From Cryptomeria japonica (taxonomy: Eukaryota; Streptophyta; Pinopsida; Cupressales; Cupressaceae): 64,000 nt of DNA. The stretch spans positions 473,554,900 through 473,618,899 of the forward strand of contig NC_081406.1 in NCBI RefSeq assembly GCF_030272615.1. Direction: 5' to 3'. This document shows, piece by piece, positions 1 through 12,072 of this stretch (position 1 is the first letter of the stretch; each line of letters opens with the position of its first letter). The notes under the pieces are model-generated. The model had not been told where the DNA came from and ran no database searches. It saw only the letters and a program-made list of their open reading frames with translations. Both the position numbers and the translations under genes were made by a program.

Positions 1-2273
1 CTTTCACAAGGATTTGGTTCAGATCAAGGCATTCAACAAGAAATAAATCCAAATGTTTTACCAGATTCTTCATCAGATTCTGATGCTTCCGATGATGTTG
101 ATATGCTCCTTAAAGATCCGAAGGTGACAAAAAGGATGGATAAATTCTTGAACAAGGTCTTTAAGATGTTTCCACAAAAATATCTTGATATGATGAGTAA
201 TGTGACCTCCTCAAATGAGCAAACTAATGTGCAAAAACAACAAGGTGGTGATCTGTTAAGTTTCTCTCCACATCCAAATGAAGAAAATGTGCAACAAGAA
301 CCTCAACACATGTTGTTGAGTAAGCGTGCTTCAAAAACTTTGACAGTGACTATTCCACAAAAGTCAACATTCAAAACAATAAACAATCCATTGTTTAACG
401 CAATACCTTTAACACAAGATCAAATGATGGCCACACAAATGTTGACAGGTGTCCCTCAACAAGAAGTGATTCCTCGAATACCTAAAAGTGGATCCAAATC
501 TAAGATGCAAGAAAGCTTTACAACTAGAATGCCTAATCTTACGAATGTTCAAAACAATTCTACAATGCAACAAAGTTCATATGTCCCATCAAGTTCAATA
601 CATCTGGCAAATACTCAAGTACCCATTATGCAAAATATTGTGACAAATCCTTCGATAGTGGCAACACAAAGAGCCACAAAAAGTGGTGTGCACCAACAAC
701 AAGTGTTGCAACAATTGAGGAATGCACAAAAGGCACAATCGAATGCACAAACAAGCAATGCACAACAACAACAATATTGCATTCAACAACAAGTTGCAGT
801 GTCTTCTGCACCATTACAAGTCAATTCAAACTTGCAACCACCACAATGGATTGGACAAACAACATAGCAAGTCAATGCAAGTGCCACACCCCATCTAAAG
901 GAGAAACAACAGAAACCTCCCAAACAAAGTTTTTTGCAAATGATGGGATTTACATCAGGACAACAACAATTGGCACAAAGTCAGCAAATTCTGATTCGTC
1001 AACATCAACAGCAACATGTGCCTCAATATGTGCCAGGAAAAACAAGTTATCATACATCACAACCACAACTGATGTCCATGCAATATCAACAACACCCTCA
1101 ATTGCAATATCAACCAAGGCTACAAATGATGATCCCATCACAAGAAGCACAGCAAAAGGGTCAATGTAAAGGCATGGCACAACCACAGCAACAAGAGCTA
1201 TATCAAGAACTTTATATGCTAGAGACACCAAAGAGAGCAATTTTAGAGCATCAACACCAATGGAGAGCATGATGTATCGATAAAGAGTACACCCAAGAAT
1301 GAATGATGAACTTCCAAAATCTTCGCTATCTAACACAATTGCACAACAACTTGAGAAGTTGCAATGACAAATCGACACATTGCAAACCAAAGGGACAAAG
1401 AAATTATACACAGATCAAGATTTATGTCCTAATCCATTTGACAAGAGCTTGTACATGCCTCCCTTTCCTAAGCATTTTGAGGCACCTAATTTTGAGAAAT
1501 ATAAAGGGAAAGGCAATCCAAAAGACCATATTCGAGCATTTTTCGCAGCATGTGCTGAAGTGAGCTATGAGGAAACATATTCGATGCGCTTATTCACATG
1601 AAGTCTCACAGGACAAGCCATGGATTGGTATTCACTTTTGCCAGGGAACATAAAGACATGGCCGGAATTGGCTCAAAATTTTATATCCCACTTCGCATTC
1701 AACATTGACAATGAAGTGACCATGTCAGATTTATGCAACACAAAACAAAAGCAAGGTGAACCATTAGTGACTTTCTTACAAAGATGGCGAAGCTTGTATA
1801 GTCGTTCTTCCCTAGATATATCTGAAGAACAACAAGTGAACTTATTTATTCAAAATTTGGTCCCAGAAATGATGTATGAGCTCAAACTGAAAATTCCTAG
1901 TACCATTGGGAAGCTCATTAAGAAAGGGATGAACATTGAAAATGCTCTTGTAGCTAAGGGACTCATTAAGCTCAACAAAGACAGTGACAACACAAACAAT
2001 TTAGGGGACAAAAATAGATTTTGGTACAAAAACAAGAATGTCACTAATGATGGAGTTGTCGACGCAAGAGCAGTGAATGCAAATCAACCCAAGTTCACAA
2101 TAGAGAAATTGAGTGCTCCTAATATGTCGGCTATGCAACAAAATCAGACACAAGCAAGCAATGTTATTCAACAACCGCAATACCAATAGTATAATCAACA
2201 ACAAGGTCAGCAACAAAACCAGCAACGAAAACCTTTCAGATCAAGGGATGGGCCTCCTCAACAGTTTACGCCA
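1..2273 (+). pseudogene. gag: gag of Tat element 1 (partial, broken)
   Basis: The frame is open from base 1 to a TAG at 865-867 and continues in the same frame to 1272, then shifts into another frame from about 1310 with stops at 1599-1601 and 2187-2189. The N-terminal third is very rich in Gln, Asn, Ser and Thr and probably disordered. The structural core (about 1430-1960) has the plant Retrotrans_gag pattern: a proline-rich lead-in, FEKYKGKGNPKDHI, then AMDWYSLLP and a helix ending near VPEMMYELKLK. Gag would form the cytoplasmic virus-like particle. At least one frameshift and three in-frame stops make this a relic. The family call rests on the motifs and on the pol genes that follow. Confidence 0.85.
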
Positions 2274-3530
2274 TTGGGAGAGCCTATTGAATTAGTAATG
2301 AAACAATTGATACAAGCAAATTTTGTCAAGTTACCAGATGTCAAGGAAGAACCATTGGTAAAGCCACATTGGTGGAATGATAATGCATATTGTGAATACC
2401 ATCGGTCAAAAGGACATAAAACCGCATTGTGTTTTCAATTGAAACATATGATTCAAGACTTGTTAGATCAAGGAGTAATTGAGGTAGACCCACCCAACGT
2501 GACCTCTAACACTAATCATACAATTTTCAAAACTCCTTTGCTTGATCATGACAAGGGCAAAGCATCTTCTTCAAACTCTATCCAAACTGCGAATCTTAAT
2601 TATGCAAATATTGGTTATAACAATGTCATCAATTGTTTTCGAGCGTCAAATGAGTATGTTTCCACCATAAGTATAAAGGGACAAGGTCCTTCTTGCACAG
2701 TCACCACTCGTCGATCCAAAATAGTCCTAAAAGGAGCTCCTGCAATTCCTCCCAAATCAACTCCTACGAGTCAGTATAATCTCCTAGATCATCTGGGAAA
2801 GACACCTGCACAAATATCAATTCTTAAGTTGTTGAAAATGTCCCCTATGCATCGCGTAGTCCTAGATAAAGCTTTAACTGAGTCCACCGTCCCGATAGAC
2901 ATTGATGTTGACCAATTTCAAGCCCGAATTGGACATCTCGTTGTTTCCCAACACGTTGCCTTTTCTGATAATGATATTTCCCCTGATAAGCTCCCTCATA
3001 ATGATCCTTTACATCTTGAAGTCTTTGTCCATAATTGCAAGATCCGACGAGTCTTGATAGATGGCGGAGCAAGTCTTAACATCTGTACCTTGAGAGTAGT
3101 CATTGGTCTTGGTTATATAGAAAATGACATTGATTCTTCCAGAAGAATAACAATCAAAGCATATGATGATGTTGAGTGCCCATCTAAAGGGGTAATTTCA
3201 TTGCCTATCAAAGTAGGCCCAGTGACAGAAAACACTTTCCTGCATGTCCTAGACCTCGATCTCCCTTATAATATGATTCTTGGCCGCCCGTGGATCCACG
3301 CAATGAAAGCAGTTCTATCTACTTATCATCAGTGTTTAAAATATCCTTACAATGGGACTGAGATAACAATTCCAGGAGATTGTAATCCATTTCAATTTTG
3401 TGCTAATCTAAAGGATTCCCCGCAGCAACAAGTCCCAGTCAATAGAGAGGCCCACTCACATAATTATGTGGATCCTAATAAGTTGTTAGATGTTGTCAAA
3501 GAAAAATTGAAGATACAAGACCAAGGATGA
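2274..3530 (+). pseudogene. Gag C-terminus and aspartic protease domain, Tat element 1
   Basis: This is a continuous 418-codon frame, in the same frame as the gag core and separated from it by one stop. Early on it has a knuckle-like C-x2-H-x4-H-x4-C motif (CEYHRSKGHKTALC). The retropepsin signature is RRVLIDGGASLNIC; plant Tat and Athila elements commonly read DGG or DGS rather than DTG here. The flap and C-terminal part end with YNMILGRPWIH, the plant equivalent of the ILG motif. The enzyme would cleave the Gag-Pol polyprotein. This is the best preserved stretch of the element. A TGA at 3528-3530 now ends it before RT, so a single polyprotein cannot be made. Confidence 0.85.
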
Positions 3531-4610
3531 GGAGGTATTCAATGGCTCAAACATTCCTCATTGGGAATTTACCAATATCTCCAAAATCACATGGCAAACC
3601 ACATTTGTTGCAAAAGGAACCTAAGAAGTCATTCAATATCAGCCCCCCACTACATTTACAAAATGGGGTGAACTTAACAAGGAAACTTTGGATGATGATG
3701 TAACAGATTGGCTTTATAAGGATCAAACTGATACACCGCCTGTCAAATTGCCAGTGGAGCGGTATGGAAAAGGGTTTACTATAATGCAGAAAAAAGGGAT
3801 ATGATGGCTGCAGTGGTTTGGGCCCTGACAAGAAAGGAAGACTAGAACCTATTATACCTAAGATGCGACATCCAACTTTAGGGTTAGGTTTTGTACCATT
3901 GCGAATTGGAACCTTGTCTACCAAAGTGACCATGTGTGGAAAGGGGCGTGACTCTGATGATGAACCAACACCTGAGGATATCCAACCTAAAACTGATTCC
4001 AATGAATGGGAGTGGAGTTCCTTTTCTTCTAGCTCCTATGCCCTTGAAAATGTTTTCCTTGACCCTGATGATTTTCCCATGGAAGACAAACATGAAATAA
4101 CTCCCCCTCCCAAAATGTGTCCTAATGCTTGGATAGAGTCATTCTGGGACCCAAGCTCTGAATCAGATACGAGCAGTTCAGACAGTGATACCACAGACAT
4201 TTTTATCCTTACCATCTCAGCCCTAACTCTCCTTGAAACCGATGATGACATGCCCCTTGTCTATCCACAGCTTATCCAACATGACCAACAAGAACCACTC
4301 AAATTGGATTGTTTTCAAAATGATGAAGCAATTGTAGAATTCCTTGGACTACGGGAAGACATACCACAAGGTGATCATAAGGAAGGGTTTGATATTGATT
4401 TAGATTTCACAGCATATTTTGGGGAGTCAACTCCATCTTCTAGTCATAAAAATGAAAAAGAAAAAGAAAAAGTAAAAAATCAAAAGAATGGGTCTTTGAG
4501 TGAAAACTGTAAGGCACTCTCTGATCATGGAAAAGTTAAAATAAAAGACATACCTGTGGGTGAAAACCTCTCTGAGGTTCCCAAAGGTGGAAGATTGGAC
4601 ATACCCTCGT
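3531..4610 (+). pseudogene. Protease-RT linker with G-patch-like segment
   Basis: Translation continues between protease and RT but needs frame changes. Around 3770-3850 the sequence reads YGKGFTIMQK, then, after a one-base slip in an A run near 3790, GYDGCSGLGPDKKGRLEPI. The spacing of the glycines and the GLG...G..EPI pattern resembles a G-patch, an RNA-interaction motif reported in some plant gypsy polyproteins. The rest (about 3900-4610) is acidic and serine-rich with no fold I recognise, probably a flexible spacer. The G-patch assignment is from pattern only. Confidence 0.55.
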
Positions 4611-5690
4611 CAAGTCAGGTTAAATCAACATTGCTTGTGGAAATGACCGAAGAGATAAATTTGGGTACACCTGACAACCCTAAGGTCATTCATTTCGTTG
4701 CTTCTCTATCAAAACAAGAAAAGATAGATTTTGTCAATTTCTTTCTCGAGAAGAAGATTAGTTTTGCATGGTCTTATGCAGATATGCCCGGCCTTGATCC
4801 AGAATTAGCCCTTCATCACTTGCCATTAAAACCAGATGCCAAGCCCGTCAAACAAAAACTCAGAAAGATGCATCCCCAGGTGGCTCTCTTAGTCAAAGTA
4901 GAACTCAAAAAATTATTAGATGTGAGCTTTATCAGACCAATTGATTATGTAGATTGGATTTCAAATTTGGTACCAGTTAGCAAAGTAACTGGGGGCATCA
5001 GAATCTGTACGGATTTTAGGGATCTCAATAAAGCATGCCCTAAAGATGACTTTCCACTGCCGAATATAGACATCATAGTTGACATGACTGCCGAATATAA
5101 GATGCTATCATTGATGGATGGTTTTTCTGGATATAATCAAATTTGCATTGCTCCTGAAGATCAACATAAGACTGCATTCACATGTGCTTGGGGTACCTAC
5201 TACTGGAATGTGATGCCCTTTGGCCTTAAAAATGCTAGAGCAACATATCAAAGAGCTATGACAACAATTTTCCATGATTTTATGCATACTTTGATGGAAG
5301 ACTATGTTGATGACCTATTATGCAAATCCTCACAAGAGATAGTCATCTAGCCATCCTTGGCCCAATCTTTGATCGAATGGAAACCTACAAGCTCAGACTC
5401 AACCCAAAGAAATGTGTCTTTGGTGTCACAGCTGGCAAATTATTAGGGTACATTATTTCTCACAGAGGCATAGAAGTAGACCCAGAAAAATTTAAAGAAA
5501 TAATGGATATGCCTCCTCCTTCCAATCTTCGTCAACTAAGAAGTCTGCAAGGGAAGTTACAGTCAATCCATCGGTTTATAGCTCAATTGGCAGACAAATG
5601 TCATCCCTTCCAACATTTATTGCATAAAGGTGTCACTTTTAAATGGACTAAGCAATGTCAATCAACATTTCAAACTCTCAAGGATTATCT
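4611..5690 (+). pseudogene. pol: Reverse transcriptase domain, Tat element 1
   Basis: Clear Ty3/gypsy RT blocks appear in order: the LHHLPLKPDAKPVKQKLRKM lead-in, IRICTDFRDLNKACPKDDFPLP, FSGYNQICIAPEDQHKTAFT, MPFGLKNARATYQRAM and the catalytic MEDYVDDLL (about 5296-5322), with two catalytic Asp present. Just after YVDD a frameshift near 5330 moves the reading into another frame, where the thumb region continues (LNPKKCVFGV, GYIISHRGIEVDPEK). The enzyme would copy element RNA to cDNA inside the particle. The catalytic motifs survive; the frameshift inactivates it. Confidence 0.92.
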
Positions 5691-6177
5691 GATGTTGCCA
5701 CCTATTCTAATGCCTCCTATAGCAGGGAAGCCATTCATATTGTATATCTCTACAATTGAAACGACACTGGGAGCTCTCTTAGCCCAACAAGATGAGAAAG
5801 GCAAAGAACGGGCTATTTATTATATCAGTCGGACACTAGTGGGCTATGAACTGAATTATTCAACTATTGAACGAGCATGTTTAGCAGTGGTATTTGCAAC
5901 ACAGAAGTTTTAACACTATATGTTAAATCATCAGACATTGCTAGTTGCAAAAATTGATCCCTTGAAATACTTGCTTAGCAAGGCAGCTTTGACAGGTCGC
6001 CTGGCAAAGTGGGTTATGATCCTAAGTGAGTTTGATATTGAGTACATTGAGAGAAAGGCAATACAAGGACAAATCATAGCAGATCAACTTGCAGAGGCAC
6101 CTATTCATGATGATCATCCAATGTTGATAGATTTCCCTGATGAGTCAGTATTTGCTCTTACTTCTTCTAAGGAATGA
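5691..6177 (+). pseudogene. First RNase H domain (degenerate)
   Basis: It is collinear with RT: PFILYISTIETTLGALLAQ, then YYISRTLVGYELNYSTIERA and LTGRLAKWVMILSEFDIEY. The position of the first catalytic Asp is not conserved (LYIST), which is usual for the first, decayed RNase H of Tat elements, where a second RNase H supplies the activity. Stops occur at 5911-5913 and 6175-6177. Confidence 0.8.
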
Positions 6178-6590
6178 CAATTATACTTTGATGGGTCTCA
6201 CACAAAGTATGGCTCTGGAGCAGGTATATTTTTTGTCACCCCTCAAGGAGATGCTATCCCAAAGTCATATAGAATCACTTTCCATTGCACCAATAATATT
6301 GCAGAACATGAAGCTTTGGTCACAGGACTCAGAATAGCAATCCAATGGAACATTACACATTTGCAAGTCTATGGAGATTCCCAGTTAGTCATCCGTCAAG
6401 TGAATGATGACTATGAAACAAAAGATGAAAAGATTCTTCCCTACAAGCATATGGTGGATTTCTTCAAGACAAAATTTACTGATATCCATTTCAATCAAGT
6501 TCCAAGAATTCAAAACAAGTCAGCAGATGCTATGGAAACTATTGCTTCCATGTTAAATATGCCCCACAATATGGATAGATGTGAATTTTT
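6178..6590 (+). pseudogene. Second (archaeal-type) RNase H domain of Tat element
   Basis: A second RNase H follows directly: LYFDGSHTKYGSGAG, then NNIAEHEALVTGLRIA, LQVYGDSQLVIRQV and NKSADAMETIAS. The four acidic positions are visible (Asp in FDG, Glu in EHEAL, Asp in YGDS, Asp in SADAM), unlike the first RNase H. The tandem arrangement is the clade marker for Tat elements. It is in the same frame as the preceding and following domains; the stop at its left border (6175-6177) breaks continuity with RT. Confidence 0.88.
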
Positions 6591-7923
6591 GGTCAAACAG
6601 TTGCTGGTGCCTTCTTTTGAAATTTTGACAGCAGATGTGATGTGTGTTCTTGTTGGTCCTAATTCCTCGTGGTACAATGACATCTATCGGTATTTGAAAT
6701 CCCAAACCTTACCACCTAACCTTTCCTCTAACCAACGTCGAGCCTTCATACGCCACACTACCAAATATGTCATCATCGCAAACACCCTTTACTATCGTTC
6801 CTTTGACCACACCCTCCTCAAGTGTTTGGATTCTGACGAGGCACAAACGGCTTTACGCGAGGTTTGTGATGGTATATGTGGGGGCCATTTCAATGGTCTG
6901 AGTCTAGCTAAAAAGTTGGTTCGTGCTGGATATTATTGGCCCACCATGGAAAAGGATGCTCATGATTTTGTCAAAAAATGCTACAAATGTCAAATACACA
7001 GAAATTACATTCATGCGTCAACTCAAGAACTTCACTCTGTCATATCTCCATGGCCCTTTTCTCAATGGGGATTGGATCTTATTGGCAAGATTCACCCAAC
7101 ATCTGCAAATGGACACAAATTCATCATCACAGCCACAGAATACTTTACAAAATGGATCGAGGCTATCCCTATGACCTATATCACTGGTGTTCAAATTTCA
7201 AAGTTTCTACTGAATTATATCATATGCAGATATGGGGTTCCCCTTGCAATAGTCACAGATAATGGTCATCCATTCAAAAATAAAGATGTCAAGGAACTTT
7301 GTGAAAAGTTTTGCATCCAACACTGTTTCTCCAGTCCTTACTATCCACAAAGTAATGGTCAAGCCGAAGCATCAAATAAAACCATCATTAAGATCTTGAA
7401 AAAGGTTGTCAATGACGCTGGTCAAGATTGGCATGTACAGTTGAATCCAGCACTATGGGCTTATCGCACTTCCATCTGCACACCTACTAGCGCAACACCT
7501 TATTCCTTGGTGTATGGTGCGGAAGCCATTTTACCCTTGGAAGTGGAAATTCCCTCTTTGCGTGTTTCCCTACAACATTTGATTGATGATGAGATGCATA
7601 GAGTCTCTAGGCTGCATTAGCTTGAGATGTTAGATGAGAAATGTCAGACAACCCTGACACATTTGTAAGTATATCAAAACCATCTTCGTCACTCTTATAA
7701 TAAGAAGGTCAAAGGGCGACACTTTGAAGTGGGAGATTTGGTCCTAAAGGTGAACCCGAAGAATACACAATCTACTGACATCATCAAAGGAAAATTTGAG
7801 CCTAATTGGGTTGGGCCTTTCATAGTTACTGCAGCCTATGGTTCAGGGGCATATTAGCTTGCAACCCCAGATGGTGAACCTCTGTCAGATCCTGTAAATA
7901 GCATGCACCTTCGAAAGTACTAG
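6591..7923 (+). pseudogene. Integrase of Tat element 1
   Basis: The zinc-binding segment (GHFNGLSLAKKLVRAGYYWP, then CYKCQ) is followed by the DDE core: WGLDLIGKIHP carries the first Asp, AIVTDNGHPFKNKDV the second, and YYPQSNGQAEASNKTI the catalytic Glu. The frame ends at a TAG at 7618-7620. The C-terminal domain can still be read to about 7923 through further stops (HFEVGDLVLKV, PNWVGPFIV, MHLRKY). No chromodomain is visible, as expected for Tat. The enzyme would insert the cDNA; this copy is broken. Confidence 0.9.
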
Positions 7924-7957
7924 GCATAGTTTTTCTGTCAGCAGTTCTTCAATATGA

Positions 7958-8110
7958 TCCTGAAAAAAAAAAAAAAAAAATCAAAAGCTCAAAAACAAAA
8001 AAAAATCAAAAAGTCAAAAATAAAAAAAATTCAAAAAAATCAAAAGCTCAAAAATACAAAAAAATCAAAAAAGTGAAAAATTGAAAACAAGAAAAAAAAA
8101 GTAAGTAAAG
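7958..8110 (+). repeat. A-rich low-complexity tract after pol
   Basis: Long A runs are interspersed with tcaaaagctc and tcaaaaagtc words. It lies between the integrase end and the spacer repeats and has no coding potential. Confidence 0.8.
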
Positions 8111-8129
8111 AAAAATAATTCACCCTCTA

Positions 8130-8189
8130 GTGAAAACCTGGCAAACAGGTGCTTTGGGCAAGTACCATGGTGAAAACCTGGCAAACAGG
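8130..8189 (+). repeat. Two direct copies of a 20-bp hairpin-forming motif
   Basis: The motif gtgaaaacctggcaaacagg occurs at 8130-8149 and again at 8170-8189, a 40-bp spacing. Each contains the small inverted repeat CCTG-gcaaa-CAGG. It lies in the 3' untranslated part of Tat element 1. Confidence 0.85.
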
Positions 8190-9751
8190 CACCATGTGTA
8201 AAAGACTATTGCTCCATTATCTATCATGACTCCTAGTTGTACTTTCCCCCCCGCAGGTTTATCACGATTATCCTTGCCCTAACCCAATGTTCTATTCCAG
8301 GCCTGTGATTGGTCAACATCATTGTCTTGCATACTCAGGTTTCCAGTCCTTGTGCATATGTTTTGGTCCTAGTCGCTATATATGTCTTTCAAATTTTCAT
8401 TGGGTGCGCGCCCCTTGTCATGATCAATTACTGGAGTTATTGCTGTGTGTGAACTGGAGCTTTCTTATCATATAATGTCCTGACAAAATCCCTAAAAATC
8501 AAATAATGTCCTGAAAAAATCCCTAAAAAGTCAAATAAAGTCCTAAAAAAGTGAACAAAAAAATTGTAAAAAACTCGAAATTCCTACAAAGTGAAAAACA
8601 TCAAAATCCAAAAATAATTTCTTTGGCATTTTGCATTTTGTCAATAAATGGTCCCCTTTGTGCATAGACAAATCGCTGAGCATACATCCAACGACAATCA
8701 ATCAAACATTATGCTTTAATGAAATCACGCATTAATAGATAAACTGTTCGACCAAGCAAGCATTCAACCTGATCACAGTTGTCACATCAATCAAAATAGC
8801 ATCAACATTACCATTGGTCCTTGTCAACATTATCATGGGTCTTATACAAGGTGTGGTATACTCGAAACCAGACTGTGTCCTGTCTTCGATGGGGTACTGC
8901 ATTCCCTGAAACCAGACAGCATGATCATTCTTGTTTTCCACTTTTGACAATGACGATCAAACTGTTTGTTTGACTTTGTTGAATTTGTGCATCTTATCTT
9001 TTTACTGATTTATCTTTGGCTTCGATCATGTTCCTATGTTGCTCGATGATGTGACTGAGTGATTTAGAGTGACCGGGATGGTTCATGGTCCCTTTCCTTT
9101 TTTTGTTATGTTTTCTATTTGTGGAATGTTTGTCATAAGCTGGGGCAACTATATCATTGGGTGTATGTGATAAGTACATTCACTTTGTGAATGTCGCACA
9201 TACCTCGACCCTTGATGTATGCACCCTAGGATGCTTCACTATTCCTTGTGTGTGATGTGTCTGTCTTTTGCATAAGGGGTTGTGTTCCAACTCTGGCCTT
9301 CAATGCCATGATGCTCTGCATCTGCTTTGCTACAATAAATAAAGGTTCTCACCTACTTATGCGCATTTGTGAAAGCAAGTTTTCCTTCATCTCTAACTGT
9401 CCTTTGTCTAATTTCTTCTTACTAACATTTCTTATGTCAGTCTTGGCAGTCCGTTCGGTCTAGGTCTCCTTGTCTCCTATATAGATCTTTGCCAGTACCT
9501 AGATGGACATGCATGCTCTCCATCTTATGATGGTCGCAGTCTTTTGTGCCTTCCACTGCTTGTCCTTTGTGCATCCGACCTTCGATTTTTTATCCATTCG
9601 AACCTATCATCTTCTGTCATTCTTATCGATCACTTGGCCTCTTTTCTGGATTTTTCCGGCCAATTCCTCAAGGGGGAATGCATATGTCATTGTTATTGTC
9701 TGGGGCATTTTCATTATTGTTCTTTGAAACAATGCTTAGAATCGCATTGTC
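8190..9751 (+). other. Non-coding spacer between integrase and 3' LTR, Tat element 1
   Basis: There is no recognisable reading frame here. At 8472-8556 a 31-32 bp unit (ataatgtcctgacaaaatcc and variants) is repeated about three times, starting at 8472, 8503 and 8535. The remainder is T- and C-rich and unremarkable. Tat elements typically have a long spacer here that may hold an extra ORF; I see none in this copy. Confidence 0.6.
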
Positions 9752-9767
9752 TCAAAGAGGGGCAAAA
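9752..9767 (+). promoter_or_regulatory. Polypurine tract, Tat element 1
   Basis: The purine-rich tcaaagaggggcaaaa lies immediately before the LTR start TGTAGACG. It primes plus-strand cDNA synthesis. The same core (caaagaggggcaaa) precedes the second LTR at 15570, confirming the assignment. Confidence 0.88.
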
Positions 9768-11312
9768 TGTAGACGTCTAAAAATGGTCAATGCTTATGGA
9801 GTCATACTTTAACATTTGCGCATTGTCTAATTTTAGGGTTCTTGCGTCGCATTAAGATTTCTTCTATGTTGCACACTTGGTCTTTATTATTTGCAAGCAT
9901 CGAGTCCTTCTTCTGCATTCCTCATTTTTATCTCTTTCGAATTAGGTCTTGTCGATAGCAATCTTCAGTCATGATTTTGGTCGATCTTATCCTATCGCAT
10001 CATGGTGCGTGCTCATTTATCATCATTTTGGACATTGTCAATCCTAATCAATGATAGAATTAGGGTTTTATCCTCTTGTCAATCTTTCAATCATCTTTAT
10101 CTTGTTAGTAATCATTTGCGATTATCAACTTGTCAATCTCGTCATATTGCGATCGATTCATCATCGATCCTTGTCCTTGTCAGCCTTGTCATTTTGTGAT
10201 CGATTCATCATCAATCCTTGTCCTTGTCAATCTTGTCATTTTGCGATCGATTCGTCATCGATCCTTTTCCTTTTCAATCATGTCAATTTGGATCAATTAG
10301 TCATTGTTCCTCATCAATTAGCGTCTATCAATTTGATCTCCTTGTCAATCTTGGTCAATTTGTCATTGATTTTTGTCAACCAATCTCAATCATTTATCAA
10401 CATTGGTCCTTTGTCCATTAGAATCATGATCGAACCTACATTAATTTCTTGTTGTCTTGACCTAATTCCTTGTCCTCTTATTTCTAGGGTTTTATGATTT
10501 GTTTATTTAATCCTTTTTTTCTTCTTCGTAGGTTAAATAAATCTATTTATTTAGTCCTAGGTCTCTTTCATGAATTAATTAATGGATGAAAACCTATTAA
10601 TTAATTCACCTAATTTATATTTCATTTTTTTCCTCAATTTTCTAATTTTCTAATTTCTCCTAATTCCTAATTTCTTTTTCTCCTATTTTCTTTAATTTTT
10701 CTAATATTTCTCTTAATTCCATTCCCTCATTTTCTCCTATGTTTATGCTTCCATTTGTTGCAATCATGGAGGCTATTTTCTCTCTTCCCTTTTGTCATGG
10801 GAATGGCATTTCAATCTTGTCATAATTTGTCATACATCTTGCATAGCAACTTGTCATAATTTGTGCATAATTTGTCATACACCTTGCATAGAAAATGTCA
10901 CACATTTGTCATAATTTTGCCATTCTTGATTTGAATTTCCTTTCAAATATCTTCATGCTAATCTTGTCCTTTCTCCAATTTGTCTATAAATTGGATGATT
11001 TTCTTCAATGAAAAGGGAATCAATCACATTTTTGAGTAACCTTATGCTGCGAATTTCATCTCTCAACAACTTGCTTTCCACTTGCATTTTGCACTTGTAG
11101 TTGAGATCCACATCAAATTTGAAGGTGAAAGAAGAACAATGGAGCCACATGAAGGAGATATCTGCGTCAGTTTGCTTCAATTTCATTTGATTTGAATATC
11201 TTGTCTTTATGTCTTCATTGATTGGATTAGGATTGCTTTCATAGCAGCTTTAGGTTTTGTGGTTGTCCTAATTGCTATTGTTTTGATGATTTTCAATTTC
11301 CTGATCTACACA
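9768..11312 (+). repeat. 3' LTR of Tat element 1
   Basis: It begins with TG right after the polypurine tract. It shares the stretch ctaaaaatggtc near its start with the LTR at 15570. A TATA-like tctataaattgg lies at about 10982, in the same relative position as in the other LTR, and would mark the U3/R boundary. The end (ctacaca, 11312) is chosen as the first TG-CA compatible end at a plausible distance from the TATA and is uncertain. Confidence 0.7.
10141..10298 (+). repeat. 47-bp tandem repeat in LTR U3
   Basis: Units start at 10141, 10188 and 10235, with a partial unit at 10282. Each begins gtcatnttg and contains gatcgattcatcatcgatcc. Open frames crossing this block are repeat artefacts. 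Confidence 0.85.
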
Positions 11313-12072
11313 AGGATATGAACAAAAACAAGGTCATTGCGGACAAGATAATTAATATTGCACATGAAAAGAAAGGAACTCTAATCTGCCTATTGTGGTT
11401 GTAAAATGCTCAATGATGAAAATTAAGCTTTTCAAAATCTAGTGACTATGTTTAGGATTGCATCTCATTGTGCATCTTATTTTGCATTTCATTTTGCATC
11501 ATGTAAATTTAGAGTGATTTCGGTATGGTAACACTGCTATCTTTATCTTCTAAATGAGAGTTGGAAGCTTCATCATTCCTTCACTAAGTGGTTTCTTCAT
11601 CATCATTTCTCCAATCGAGTACTTGTGTATTGAGATGTTGGCTGCATACATAAGCATTTCACATAGATTCATACATTCACTATCATTCATTTGCATTCAT
11701 ATTATTGCATGAAGAAAAATAAACATTTGCATTACTAGTTACTCATTCTCCTCATTAATTTGCATCATCATTTCTTTGCATATGAAAAGAAACAAAAATT
11801 GACATTCATATTCATTTGCATTACATACATTCATGCTGAACAAGAAATGCATACATATAGAATAAAGCATATAGAACAAACATCTCATAATCAATCAACA
11901 CAAGTATAATGAAGTCAAATCAGATCTCGTGTATATATATATATATATATCGTATAAAGTCTCATAGTACAAAATGATGTCAGCTGACATATACAAACTC
12001 CCATCGGAGCAAGAATCATATAGGCTACAAAAAAATGGGTGTGTCTACAAACAAAATATATCAGAAGAATAT
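11313..12072 (+). other. AT-rich non-coding segment with ATTTGCAT motifs
   Basis: No coding frame is visible. Words such as catttgcattcat and ttttgcat recur at about 11470-11500, 11690, 11736, 11759 and 11812. A short (AT)n run sits at 11935-11950. It lies downstream of the antisense gene at 12073-13910 and probably belongs to the internal 3' region of Tat element 2. Confidence 0.4.

Larger units (their letters stand above)
1..11312 (+). mobile_element. Ty3/gypsy LTR retrotransposon, Tat lineage (5' end outside window)
   Basis: The order gag, aspartic protease, RT, first RNase H, second RNase H, integrase, non-coding spacer, polypurine tract and LTR is seen directly. Two consecutive RNase H domains are the hallmark of the Tat (Ogre/Retand/Grande) clade. 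The 5' LTR and leader lie before base 1; the reading frame is already open at base 1. The coding region carries several stops and frameshifts, so this copy is inactive. The right end (11312) is an estimate: the LTR start at 9768 follows a clear polypurine tract, but no second LTR is available to fix the CA end. Confidence 0.9.

Noticed and set aside
8130-8189. Short spaced direct repeats as a CRISPR-like array
   Set aside because: Only two units, in a plant retrotransposon; no cas genes or further repeats.
10051-10497. 148-codon frame in the Tat 1 LTR
   Set aside because: It spans the 47-bp tandem repeat of the LTR; the protein only repeats with the DNA and has no family signature.
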